DNA of 64,000 nt from Prorocentrum cordatum (GCA_963575745.1 CAUYUJ010003603.1:341640-405639); one strand, 5' to 3'. Positions 45,326-55,529 are shown, numbered from the stretch's first letter. Numbers and translations are program-made. Notes: generated from the sequence alone by a model not told the origin.

Positions 45326-45520
45326 ATATGTCTCCTGATTTACACGTTCCTTCTGCCTGGGCTCATGTTCCTACCCCTTCGCAGCGAGCGAACGAGCCAG
45401 GAGGACGAATGAGGACGACGACGACTGAGAATCGAGCGGACGAGGAGGACGACTGAGAACGACCACGAATCGGGGGCGAGCGAGCGAACGAGGAGGAGCT
45501 GGTGCATGCGACCCCTCCAG

Positions 45521-45677
45521 GTGCGTGCGGGGGCCGAGGGCAGCCTGCTCCTCGTCCACGTCTCGACTTCCGAGGCGAGGATGGAGGGCGAGGCGGACGT
45601 GCTCTCGCTCCTGCACGCCGCCGCCGCCACCGGCCTCGTCCGCGTGTGCGCGCGGTTCATCGCCGAAGGCCTCCTCG
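45521..45677 (+). CDS. Ankyrin/cold-shock gene, exon 1 seen (first ankyrin half)
   Basis: The exon follows an acceptor gcgacccctccag (ends 45,520) and ends at a GTACG donor (45,678). It encodes about 52 residues in phase 0 with strong GC3: VRAGAEGSLLLVHVSTSEA, then DVLSLLHAAAATGLVRVCAR and FIAEGLLG. LLHAAAATGLVRVCARFIAE is the two-helix half of an ankyrin repeat (consensus T-P-L-H-x-A-A-x-x-G-x-x-x-x-V-x-x-L-L). The last codon is split after its first base. Joined to the exon at 52,654 it gives GLLGLDVNERAGRQQTTPL, which completes the repeat and leads into the next one. The start of the protein is not found; earlier exons must lie upstream, beyond the coding remnant at 40-44 kb or outside the window. 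Confidence 0.65.
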
Positions 45678-45859
45678 GTACGATCGAGATTCACCGAGCG
45701 CGCTCCTCTCCTCGCAAAGTGCCTAAAGTCGGACCGAGGTATAAGATCGAGGTCGGTCCGGGGAGTGTACCATAATGTTCTTCGTGTTTGTTGGATGGTC
45801 TTGTGCATCTTGGGGATGATACACTTTTACGTTCCGTGTGTGTTGTCCGACGGAGGGTC

Positions 45860-46480
45860 TCAGGTTCTTTAAGGATGTTATTGTGGCCTGGGTCCGATTG
45901 TACTCGCAAGCGTCCGAAAAGCACATGCTCGCCTCGGTGCAGTGGATCGTGAATCCCACCCGACGGATCCAGGCCATTTGCGAGTAGTTATTTTGCGAGT
46001 AAAGGGACGCGCTTTTCTAGAAATGGGTACGGAAGCAATGAGCACGAAAACCGATAGCAGCCGCAGTCCTGTTTGAAAATGATGCGTTGTCCGCGTCGCT
46101 GCAGATGTTGTGCATTTGAGGTAGAAGGCCGCCTGCCCAACAGCGGCCGCTGTCGGTTATGGACAACATGTGCTGTTGGGCGTCGTACCCTTGTGAACGA
46201 CGATCAATATAATGGAAGCATGTTGCTTAATAGCTTCCAGAGGTTTAAAGCATGTCTTAAACATGCTAAACACATGGTGTGATTATTGTTCGAACATGTT
46301 TCATACGTGTTGCACGCATGTTGAACCAAATGATCGGATTGTCAGGGTGTCCACTGTCATGGCATCCACCCATTTGTCCCGTACCCAGTTTGGGCCTCCA
46401 CAAGGTCTGCGCCCCAGGTTTCCAACGTATTAAACATTATCTTGGCGAAGGACCCAACCATATGCAATTGTGGGTACCGC
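45860..46480. other. Intronic unique sequence
   Basis: No feature beyond being intronic. It is less GC-rich than its surroundings. Confidence 0.4.
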
Positions 46481-46489
46481 GGTTGTGAG

Positions 46490-47890
46490 CCCCGCCTTCG
46501 GTGGAGCTCCCTGTGGGGCCACGCAACGCGTGAGGGGTGTGCCGAAATGGATGCTATGGCGCCATGCGAACCCTGCCAGTGGGGCATTCGATGGAGCTCC
46601 CTATGGGGCCACGAAACGTGTGAGGGGTGTGCCGAAATGGGGCGGGGACGCCAGGCGAACTTTGACACTCGGGCCTTCGGTGGAGCTCCCCATGAGGCCA
46701 CGAAACGTGTGAGGGGTGTGCCGAAATGGGCGCAGTGGCGCCGTGCGAACTTTGACACTGAGACCTTGGGTGGGGCTCCCCATGGGGCCACGAAACGGGT
46801 GAGGGGTGCGCCGAACTGGGGCGGGGGGCCGCCATGCGAACTTTGACACTGGGGCCTTCGGTGGGGCTCCCTATGGGGCAACGAAATGTGTGAGGGGTGC
46901 GCCGACATTGGGCGGGGCCGCCATGCGACCTTTGCCACTGAGGCCTTCGGTGGGGCCCCCTATGGGGCCACGAAACGTGTGAGAGGTGCGCCGAAATGAG
47001 GCGGGGCCGCCATGCGAACTTTGCCACTGGGGCCTTCGGTGGGGCTCCCTATGGGGCCACGAATCGTGTGAGGGGTGCGCCGACATGGGGCGGGGCTGCC
47101 CTTCGAACTTTGCCAATGGGGCTTTCGGTGGGACTCTCTATGGGGCCACAAAATGTGTGAGGGGTGCGCCGAACTGGGGCGGGGCCGCCAGGCGAACTTT
47201 GACACTCCGGCCTTCGGTGGAGCTCCCCATGAGGCCACGAAACGTGTGAGGGGTGTGCCGAAATGGGCGCGGTGGCGCCATGCGAACTTTGACACTGGGA
47301 CCTTCGGTGGGGCTCCCCATGGGGCCACGAAACGTGTGATGGGTGCGCCGACATGGAGCGGGGCCGCCATGCGAGCTTTGCCACTGGGGCCTTCGGTGGG
47401 GCTCCCTATGGGGCCACGAAACGTGTGATGGGTGCGCCGAACTGGGGCGGGGCCGCCATGCGAACTTTGACACTGGGGCCTTCGGTGGGGCTCCCTGTGG
47501 GGCCGCGAAGCGTGTGAGGGGTGCGCCGAAATAGGGCGGGGCCGCCATGCGACCTTTGCCACCGGGGCCTTCGGTGGAGCTCCCTATGGGGCCACGAAAC
47601 GTGTGAGGGGTGCGCCGAACTGGGGCGGGGCCGCCATGCGAACTTTGACACTGGGGCCTTCGGTGGGGCTCCCTATGGGGCAAGGAAACGTGTGAAGGGT
47701 GCGCCGAACTGGGGCGGGGCCGCCATGCGACCTTTGCCACTGGGGCCTTCGGTGGGGCTCCCCATGGGGCCACGAAACGTGTGAGGGGTGTGCCGAAATG
47801 CAGCGGGGCCGCCATGCGAGCTTCGACACTGGGGCCTTCGGTGGCGCTCCCCATGGGGCCACGAAACGTGTGAGGGGTGCGCCGAGTTGG
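46490..47890. repeat. 89-bp satellite, about 15-16 copies
   Basis: The unit contains gccttcggtggggctcc, ctatggggccacgaaacg, tgtgaggggtgcgccgaa, ggggcggggccgccatg and cgaactttgacactgggg; the total is 88-89 bp. Copies differ at a few positions (agctccc or ggctccc, catgcgacctttgcc or catgcgaactttgac). Unit length is not a multiple of three, so each frame rotates, and minus-strand frames of 110-480 codons stay open because no frame of the consensus has a stop. There are no splice sites or codon bias. It lies inside the predicted first intron. Confidence 0.9.
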
Positions 47891-47926
47891 TGGGCACGCG
47901 GAGAATTGAGGCACGACGTTGACGAT

Positions 47927-47991
47927 GGCGATGTTGATGGTGCCGACGATGACGATGGTGGCCACGATGATGGTGACGGTGATGGTGATGG

Positions 47992-48054
<63 letters not shown>

Positions 48055-48085
48055 CGAAGACGATGACGACGACGACGACGACGAC

Positions 48086-48125
<40 letters not shown>

Positions 48126-48200
48126 TCGATGATGATGATGGTGATGGTGATGGTGATGGCGTTGCCAATGATGATGCCGATGATGCTGATTGTGATGATA

Positions 48201-48278
<78 letters not shown>

Positions 48279-48343
48279 GTGATGATGATGGTGATGGTGA
48301 TGGTGATGGTGATGGTGATGGTGATGGTGATGGTGATGATGTG

Positions 48344-48423
<80 letters not shown>

Positions 48424-48472
48424 GTGATGGTGATGGTGATGGTGATGGTGATGGTGATGGTGCGAGGGGGAG
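47927..48472. repeat. GAT/GGTGAT microsatellite, about 540 bp
   Basis: Almost uninterrupted gatgatgat with blocks of ggtgat and gacgac. It begins about 40 bp after the end of the 89-bp satellite. One strand would read poly-Asp, poly-Met or poly-His, none supported as a gene. A GGA run follows at 48,485-48,512. Confidence 0.95.
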
Positions 48473-48519
48473 GGAGTGGGCAGCGGGAGGAGGAGGAGGA
48501 GGAGGAGGAAGAGAGGTGG

Positions 48520-48890
48520 GACGCGCGCGGGGCTCTGTCTCTTGAAAACGAGGACCCAACACCACAGGATGGTTGGGACAAAGCAACAAGTTGTCTCTAG
48601 CTTTCGACTTCTGTCGGCCCCTCGCTGGGCGCCGGGACCGTCACGAGACGAAGAGCCGACCCCCTGGGGAGCTGGTCGAGACCTCTGGGGACCACGCAGT
48701 GGGAAAGCACGACATCGGCGCCTTCCTCCCCGGACACTCGGCCGGCGCCTCGAGCAAAGAACTCGAGGCGTCCAGCTCGTCGCCCTCTCTGCCCTCTCGA
48801 GGCCGGCCTCGCGCCGCGGGCCCGTCAGAAAACAGTCCGGGGCGGAAACCGTGCCCCAGGGGGAAGGGGTCGTTCGGAAGACACTCTCAA
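48520..48890. other. Intronic sequence, GC-rich
   Basis: An open plus-strand frame (LSLAFDFCRPLAGRRDRHET) runs here but lacks splice sites and domains; read as non-coding. Confidence 0.35.
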
Positions 48891-48891
48891 T

Positions 48892-49095
48892 CAGTGGCGA
48901 AGCGTCTTGGCTCGCCTATAGGCGTACCAAACAATGTTCTAAGAACCTCTCGTGGTTTCCACGAGCTGCTCTTGGAACATGTTTGGCTGGGGCCGTTTTT
49001 TTAACACATCGGGTTTATGTTCTAAGAACCTTGTTTTGTGTTTTTGAACATGCGTCGGTTCTAAGAACATTTCGTGGTAGGCCTATAGGAATACC
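48892..49095. mobile_element. 195-bp TIR element, copy 1
   Basis: The left end cctataggcgtaccaaacaa then tgttctaagaacc pairs with the right end ggttctaagaaca then tttcgtggtaggcctatagg. The element is preceded by cagtggcgaagcgtcttgg. The interior repeats ggaacatg and ttctaagaac palindromes. It is non-coding and MITE-like. Confidence 0.8.
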
Positions 49096-49246
49096 GGGAC
49101 GGTCGGTCCCTGCTCGTTGGAGGTCAAATTTTGACTTCGCCCTGGTCCGAAATCCGGTCTGAGACGGCCGAATCCCACTCAATCCGATTTGTATCTTGTT
49201 GAATCCGATTTAGTCCCGCTTCATCCGCGGCCCAATCCGGCGCAGC

Positions 49247-49420
49247 AGCTCCTCAATGATCAGGAGGGGAAAAAATGCAGGCACGATGAATCGGCGATTC
49301 CAAGGAAAATATGGGAGAACACGGGAAATGGGGGGGAAGACGAAAACCCAGAAAACGTGGGAAAATATAGGGGATCTTGGGATTTGTGTGGTTTAATTTG
49401 TGTGTCCGTTGGCCCCTATC
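49247..49420. repeat. Dispersed 150-bp repeat, copy 2
   Basis: gatcaggaggggaaaaaatg, gcaggcacgatgaatcgg, gggggggaagacgaaaaccc and aatataggggatcttggg match copy 1 (39.4 kb) and, inverted, copy 3 (50.6-50.75 kb). Confidence 0.8.
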
Positions 49421-49544
49421 CTCCGTAGCAGCCCTTCGATAGGGCTTCTTGATCCTCCTCCAGCCTTCCGAAGGAGGCCTCCTGGTAGATGCCTCCTATA
49501 AGGGTCGAGGGGACCAGAGCGCCCACGCATTGAAAAAAAGTCGG

Positions 49545-50175
49545 AGTGCTTGATGCCTGGGTCGGACGGGGCCAGGACGAGGACAAACCCGTTCCAGAGC
49601 GTTCGCGGAGCCCGAGATATCCTCCAGAGCCGCGGGATCTCCGAGATTTTCGATTTAGCCTCACCCGAAGTCATCCTCGCCCTGGCTTGAAGTCGGGCGT
49701 GTCCCTCGATAGGGGGAATACGAAAAAATCGTCAACAAAAATAGTCTCGGGACGATTTTTTTCATAATGCTTGACTTTGGGGGGCATTTCTCTGGTATGT
49801 TTGATTTTTCGCACCGCATCCGACTCACCCACCCACCATACCACCCCAACCCAACCCGAAGGCCTCGATTTGCCGTCCATTTCTGGTGGAGGGGGGTCGG
49901 GGAACATTGAAAAAACACATATGGAATCCGTAACCCCCCCACAACCCGAAGTTCTGGTCAAATTCGGGTCTTCGGGTTGGGTTGGGGTGGCCTGCTAGGT
50001 AGTCAAGGACGAGGATAAATCCGTTCCAGAGTGTGCTAGGACGCTCTCACAGTGCTCCGGAACGTTCTGAGGAGGCCGCGGCGCCTGAGACATCCTCCAG
50101 AGCCGCGGGATCTCAGAGATTTCCAATTCAGCCTCACCCGAATTCATCCTCGTCCTGGCTTCGTCTTGGAGCGCC
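49545..50175. repeat. Diverged direct duplication
   Basis: acatcctccagagccgcggg and cagcctcacccgaattcatc at 50,090-50,150 match atatcctccagagccgcggg and tagcctcacccgaagtcatc at 49,617-49,673. The duplicated blocks lie between the inverted 150-bp repeats. Between them, 49,700-49,820 (aatagtctcgggacgatttt) resembles 14,590-14,645 (aatagtctggggacgatttt). Confidence 0.7.
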
Positions 50176-50317
50176 GGATGCCTGGGCCTGGGCTTCCACT
50201 GGCGTTTTGGTGTTCCCCCTGGGGCGTGCCGGGCCTGCCGGGGGCCCCGCCCGCGCCGCCACGGCGGGACGCAGCCCGGAGAGCGGCTTCGAGTGGCGCC
50301 TTCATCGAAGGGGCCCA

Positions 50318-50321
50318 GGAG

Positions 50322-50356
<35 letters not shown>
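50318..50356. repeat. CA microsatellite
   Basis: About 38 bp of acacac. Confidence 0.95.
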
Positions 50357-50358
<2 letters not shown>

Positions 50359-50589
50359 ACTGTTTGCGTCGGCGGCTGGGCAGAGATCGACTGCTCCGGC
50401 GGAAAGGCAACAGGGGACACGCTGTATGCAAATTAGGGCACGCAAATGCAAATAGACGTACATCTACTGAGAATTCTGAATATCTCCGAACATTCGACGA
50501 GAAAATGCAATGTTGGGGTACATCAGTGCTGCAGTCGATCCCCTGCTCGAAGAGCGGCTTCGGGTGGTGCCTTCATGGAAAGGACCCAG

Positions 50590-50745
50590 GGACACACAAA
50601 TAAATAGGCACAAATCCGAGGATTCCCAATATTTTCTATATTTTCTGGGAGTTCGTCTTCCCCTCCACTTCCCATATGTTCCATCTTTTCCCTGGGGGTC
50701 GGCGACTATCTGTGCCTGCATTTTTTTTTCCTCCTGATTCATCGA
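50590..50745. repeat. Dispersed 150-bp repeat, copy 3 (inverted)
   Basis: Read on the minus strand: gatgaatcaggaggaaaa, gcaggcacagatagtcg, ggaggggaagacgaactccc and aatattgggaatcctcgg. Copies 2 and 3 thus form inverted ends about 1.2 kb apart. Confidence 0.8.
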
Positions 50746-51413
50746 CTATGGGCAGATTCCCGTTGGGCAGTCCTTGGCGTCCATGACAGGGTTCAGGAAT
50801 TTGTCGTGAACAAGCTACCACAGGTGATAGTTTTTTATTCATTGTTTTGCCGATCGGCGCGAGCCCCAAACTCCCCCCTCCCCCCCCCCATGGAGTGGAT
50901 CTTGGCTGTTTCTTGGCGCCTGTTTCGAGCAGGTGGAGTCTCCCCTCCCATAGGACCCAGTGCCGCAAACAGTCGCACCGAGCAGAGGTCCGGAGCCAGA
51001 CGCCCCCCTCCCTCCCCCCCTCCTTGCGCCCAATGACGAAGCGCCGATTACAAAAACGCTCACCAGCGACATCTGTTTGCGAGGGTGCACGGGAGGAAAA
51101 AGCCCTCTGGACCGGACCATTGGCGTTTACGAAGCGGCCCCTGGGCGTTCACTGAATAGCCCTGCCCTGCTCGATCCCTTCTTTGGGCGCGTCTACGCAG
51201 GGCCTCGCGTGTCGGGGTGGTCCTGACTGGGGCGGATGTTCTGCCCTCGAAGGGTGGCTCCCGGTGCTCCGAGTGCAGAGGTAAGGTGCTGCGCGGCCCT
51301 CGCCCCAGGGGTCGCGAGGGAGCGGTGCCGTGCCGAGCCCCCGCGGGCCGTGCCGCGGCGTGCTCGGCAGGCCGCCGCGACGATTGCCCGCGTGCAGTGC
51401 GGTGCCGGTCGAG

Positions 51414-51612
51414 CAGTAGCGAAGCGTCTTGGCGTGCCTATAGGTCTACCAAGCAATGTTCTAAGAACCTCTTGTGGTTTCCACGAAATGTTCTTGGAAC
51501 ATTTCTGGCTGGGACTGTTTTGTTCGAACACATCGGGTTTCTGTTCATTGTTTTTGTTCTTAGAACATGCTTGGGTTCTAAAAACATTTCGTGGTAGGCC
51601 TGTAGGAATGCC
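51414..51612. mobile_element. 195-bp TIR element, copy 2
   Basis: Same order and orientation as copy 1: the left end cctataggtctaccaagcaa then tgttctaagaacc, and the right end gggttctaaaaacatttcgt then ggtaggcctgtaggaat. It is also preceded by cagtagcgaagcgtcttgg. That shared 5' flank means either the element is longer than its TIR or the flank is part of a common duplication. Confidence 0.8.
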
Positions 51613-51689
51613 GAGCTTCCTGGATGCGACAAAGTTTCGGGAGCCTTGGGACGGGGGTCGATGCAAGCGGGGGTCACCCAGAGCGCCCG

Positions 51690-51855
51690 ATCTTGCAGGA
51701 TCCTGCAGGGCCAGGGTCGCACTGACCCGGGTCTGGGTGCAGGATCTTGCAGGAGCTTGCAGGATCGGACTTCGCCTTGACCCGGGCTTGGGTGCAGGAT
51801 CTTGCAGGATTTTGCAAGGCTTGACTAACCCGGGTTTGGATTAAACCGGGTCAGA
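51690..51855. repeat. Short tandem repeat with gcaggatcttgcagg
   Basis: gtgcaggatcttgcagga and tgacccgggt recur in about 2.5 units of some 65 bp. It ends in gggtttggattaaaccgggt, related to 44,463-44,482. Confidence 0.75.
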
Positions 51856-52124
51856 AGATCCCCGAAAGTTGCCGTGCCGTGCGTGATTTCGCTAGAACAG
51901 AAGAAGAGAACAACACATAAACATTGTTTGTTTCCGCTCCGCGCAGATATCTTGGATTCGCGCTGGACCCCCCTCCATGGCGCGCCGAGCGCGCCAGGGG
52001 CGGCGCCAGAGGCGCCGCCGGGGGGGCCCTGGCGCGGATCCAAGAAATCCGCGCGGGGCGCCAAAGGCTTATGGTTGTGTGTGTGTGTGTGCGTGTGTGT
52101 TTTTTATCTTCGGTCGAATGCTTA

Positions 52125-52450
52125 AGAAGACACCGTGCCGCGCCCGCGTGCCGTGCCGTGCAGCTGTCGTTGTCGTGCCGTGCTTGGTGTCCAGAGTGTG
52201 CAGAAGTTGCTGTGCCTTGCCGTGCCCGTTTGCCGTGCAGTACGTGCCTTGTCCGTGGAGCTGCCCAGAAGTTGCCATGCCGTGCCGTGCCCGCGTGCCT
52301 TTTCCGTGCCGTGACTGGTATTCTGGATGCGGAAAAGTTGCCGTGACGTGTCAGTTGCAGTATTGAGCCTGGTGTTCAGGGTGCGGAGAAGTTGCCGTGT
52401 CGTGCTGTGCCTGGTGGATATGAGAATGGGGCCGTGCCGTGCCATGCCGA
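52125..52450. repeat. Degenerate TGCCG/GTGCC repeat
   Basis: tgccgtgccgtgc, gaagttgccgtgc and gtgcggagaagttgccgtg recur many times up to about 200 bp before the large exon. Confidence 0.75.
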
Positions 52451-52653
52451 CCATGTGCCGTGTCATGCAGTGTTGGTGTTGAGGGTCCTCCTGCCAGTGT
52501 AGTTTCGCTCCGTCTCGATCCTGGGGGCCCACACAGATCGAGCCTGCCCGCGAAGTCAAGCACAAAGGTCGGGTCGATAATCCTGGTCGTGACAGATTCA
52601 CGACCCCATTTTTTCTTCCGGGCGTCGGATATCGGGCTCCTCATCCTCCAGAG

Positions 52654-54290
52654 GCCTAGACGTGAACGAGCGCGCGGGTCGTCAGCAGACGACGCCGCTG
52701 CACCTGGCCGCTTCGAAAGGAGAGGTCGGCGTCGTCGAGCTCTTGCTGCGCATGCAGGCAGACCCCAGCTCTGTGGACGGAGCCGGGCACTCTGTGCTGC
52801 GCTGCGCGGTCGCCGCGGCCGCGGAGCTGCAGGACCAGCAGGGGAGCTGCGGGATGACCGCGGGCGGAACGAGCGTCAGCCAGCAGTTCAAGGTGTGCAG
52901 TTTGCTCCTGATCGCGGGGGCGGAGGATACCACTGGTGGGGACGGGGTCGACGGCGAGAAGATTCAGGGCGCCGAGGAGATGATCGAGAGGCACAATCTC
53001 ACGGGGATGCAGAAGCTGTTCCACCTGCACCGGCGTCTGAGGAGCTTGAAGGAGAAAGTCGCCATTGACGAGGCGTGCGTGGCAGAGCTCTGCGAGCTTC
53101 AATTTGAGACGGCCATGCTCGTGATCCACGTGTTCCATCGCTACCTGAGCCCGAGCCCTGCGGCGGCCGCCACAGAGTTTCGAGCATTCGTTGCGTCCGA
53201 CTACATTCAAGAGAGGAACAAAATCCAGATGATGGGCAACCGTTTAGCCAAGAAGCTGGGTCTCAAAAAACGGGCGGTAGACGTAATTGTTGCGTTGCCT
53301 CCTGAGGCTGCTAGACTGGCTCTGAGCACGTTGAAAGTGGAGGAGACGCAGCCCAAGGTATATGATATTTCATACGAGTTGAATCCACATTTGCAGCGTC
53401 CTGCTGATGAACTGGACGACGGAGGCGCAGAAGAAGTCGCGCAGCCCCACAACAGCACCGCACGCGACCCCCCCCCTTCAGTTCGGAAGATCATGGAGGA
53501 CTCTGCGAATCGCTACACGGGCAGGGTCCGGAAGTGGGACTCCGAGCGGGGTTTCGGCTTCGCGGTGCAGGACCCGAAGGACGGCGAGGAGGGATGCAAG
53601 GACATATTTGTGCATCGGAAAAACATCGTAGGCAGTACCCCAACCAACCACATCGACCTGAAGGAAGGCGGTAAGATCTCGTACAGGTTGGGCGACCAGG
53701 AAGGACGTCCTCGAGCACTTGAAGCAGCGATGATCGACGAGCATGGCGGCTTCCTGCCGATCCATCTCCAGAAGTCCGAGAAGGAATCAGGTCGCGTCGG
53801 CAGGGATGAGGTCTCCGATGGCGGAGGCAGTGAGAGTGAGCTGAACTTCACGCGCGCGACGATCCGACACGTCCGGATGAGCCGCGACGTCCAGGAGTGT
53901 GCCAAAGAGAAGCGCGTAGATTTGGACGCTTGGTTTCGTTGCACAGGCCTTCGGCGCCATGGCAGCAACCGCCGTGATGACGCACTGTGGAAAAGGGAGG
54001 TCGACCGCCGTGTCGAGTTCTTCCTGGAGAAGAGCACATCGCCGCTGCAGAAGCGAGACTTCGACTTCCGGGTGAAGAGGTTCATGCTCGAGTTCTGTGT
54101 GCAGAGCTCCGTTGGGAAGGTCAGCGAGACTCTCGCCATGCTCGAAGACCTCACCGTGGGCAAGAGCAGGGACGCCGTGCGGAGCTGGCCCGCCTACCTG
54201 GCCACGCTCTTGCGCCGCTCCGACCCCAAGCTGTACGAGAGCTTGGCAGACCGAGATCGCCGCGACCGCCGATCGGATGAGAAGATAAAG
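52654..54290 (+). CDS. Ankyrin/cold-shock-domain protein, main exon
   Basis: The exon encodes about 545 residues in one frame. Numbered from the first exon seen, a full ankyrin repeat follows at about residues 55-95 (TTPLHLAASKGEVGVVELLL). A helical region follows at about 170-290 (LHRRLRSLKEKVAIDEA, NRLAKKLGLKKRAVDVIVAL). A cold-shock domain lies at about 340-413: YTGRVRKWDSERGFGFAV with RNP1 GFGFAV (53,549-53,566), then CKDIFVHRKNI with RNP2 DIFVH (53,601-53,615). A second helical region closes the exon (LWKREVDRRVEFFLEKS, LQKRDFDFRVKRFMLEFCV, SWPAYLATLLRRSDPKLYES). Cold-shock domains bind single-stranded RNA or DNA through these aromatic residues; ankyrin repeats bind proteins. The protein is probably an RNA-binding factor, cytoplasmic or nuclear, with no signal peptide in the part seen. 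Codon use is GC3-rich, and there is no stop or shift. Confidence 0.85.
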
Positions 54291-54469
54291 GTCACAGGAG
54301 AAAAAAGGTACCCCCATATCTCTTCCCTTCGCCCGGTTTCCCCCCCTTTTGGGGCCTCCTGGGAGGTCCTCGTCGCCACCGCTGGGTTCGCCCCCAAACC
54401 CTGCTCAGAACGCACCCCAGGAGAGGCCCGGGGAGTAGCGGTATTGGTGCCTTTTGGTTTCCCCAAAAG
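54291..54469 (+). other. Predicted 179-bp intron
   Basis: The donor is aaag|gtcaca (54,291) and the acceptor is ccccaaaag|gagg (54,469). The same word aaag abuts both ends. Splicing is in phase 0 and gives DEKIK followed by EEPSPST. Without splicing the frame reads on into a compositionally different peptide, so the intron is preferred. Confidence 0.6.
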
Positions 54470-54658
54470 GAGGAGCCATCTCCCAGCACGGCACTCTCCA
54501 ACGGCTATGCTGCCGAGCCCGCGCGGGAAGCTTCGGAGGCGGGCGACAGCAGCGACGCGTACTCGGAGGAATTCGAGGCACCGGCCCCGGAGTCTCGGCC
54601 GGTGCCCGCCCCAGAGCAACCGCACGACACGGCCGCCGTCAGGCGATCTTTCCAGTGA
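54470..54658 (+). CDS. Ankyrin/cold-shock gene, last exon
   Basis: 62 codons and TGA (54,656-54,658), in phase with the preceding exon. It encodes an acidic and proline-rich tail: ALSNGYAAEPAREASEAGDS, SDAYSEEFEAPAPESRPVPA, ending AAVRRSFQ. Tails of this kind are usually disordered. GC3 is high, and the stop lies at a sensible end. Confidence 0.7.
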   Translation, partial: EEPSPSTALSNGYAAEPAREASEAGDSSDAYSEEFEAPAPESRPVPAPEQPHDTAAVRRSFQ

Positions 54659-54659
54659 G

Positions 54660-55222
54660 CTGCTGCGTAGCGCAGTTGAGGTCGCCCCGGGGGGACGGGA
54701 GGGAGTCGGAGGGGAGGGGTCGTGGCGGGCATGGGAAGGGCACTTTGAACAGCTGAGCGACGTCGTGCCGGCACGATCGGAGGGCCTGTTCTGGTTTCTG
54801 GTGGGAGAGTGCGGTACTGCCCAAGGAAGGGCATGGCATCCAGACGTTTGACCTCAGGGTGCGGTGCGAGTTTCGAGGCCAGGTGCGCAGCCTTGACAGC
54901 CATATTCCTGAATTGACTAGGCCGGTTAATGGGCGACTGATAGTCTGGACTGAGGTCGATTTCATTCCAGACCTCTTGCCAGCTTTAGCAGCTCTCTCCC
55001 GAGCCCGCCTTCTCTTTGCAGCGCAGCCATGGGATTCGAATTGTACACACACACGTTGCATTACGAAAAAGTGAGAAGGTCGAATTCCTGACGCTTCGCG
55101 CATCTCCACCAGTCATTCCCTTCACAGGAGGCACAGCCTGCCCCTGCCTGCCCAGCGTCCGACCCGCTTCGCGCGCCTGCGTACCAAAATAATCCCCACC
55201 AGCCCATCCAGAAACGATGCCC
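54660..55222. other. Downstream intergenic sequence
   Basis: No gene is recognised. No clear polyadenylation signal was seen, as is usual in dinoflagellates. Positions 55,080-55,215 share words (tgacgcttcgcg, caccagcccatccag) with 57,375-57,410. Confidence 0.45.
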
Positions 55223-55224
55223 AT

Positions 55225-55520
55225 GAGAGCTGACGGGGGGGCTTCTTGGCGGTCTCCTGGGGAGGCTCCGTGGCCATCTTGAGCCGTCTTGGAGCGGTCT
55301 TGGGGCCTTTTGGGACATTTTGGGAGCCATCTTGAGCCAGCTTGGGCTATCTTGAGCCATCTTGGAGGTCATCTTGGGCTCTCTGAGGCCGCTCGGGGGC
55401 CTCTTGGGTGCCTCTCGGGTGCCGCTTGGAGGCCTCTTGGGGCTTCTTGGGGCGCTCTGAGAGCTCTCTTGGAGGCCTCTTGGGAGCCCTGGGGGGGCCT
55501 CTGGGGGCCATCTTGGAGGC
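55225..55520. repeat. CTTGGG-type degenerate repeat
   Basis: gccatcttgagcc, cttggaggcctcttggg and gggggcctcttggg recur; same family as at 29.3-29.7 kb. Confidence 0.8.
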
Positions 55521-55529
55521 GGTCGGTCA

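Larger units (their letters stand above)
45678..52653 (+). other. Predicted 6,976-bp intron of the ankyrin/cold-shock gene
   Basis: The intron runs from a GTACG donor to an acceptor with two overlapping AGs (ctccagag). Only the second AG keeps the frame open; use of the first would give GAG-GCC-TAG. The intron holds the 89-bp satellite, the GAT array, two copies of a 195-bp TIR element, an inverted 150-bp repeat pair and a CA run. No other exon was found inside it, although 48,600-49,000 has a GC-rich open frame. Confidence 0.6.

Noticed and set aside
46490-47890. CRISPR-like regular spacing
   Set aside because: The whole 89-bp unit repeats, with no unique spacers, and the context is eukaryotic.
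47138-48589. Minus-strand open frame of 483 codons with poly-Ile/Ser/His
   Set aside because: It lies entirely in the 89-bp satellite and the GAT array; its length comes from the repeats.
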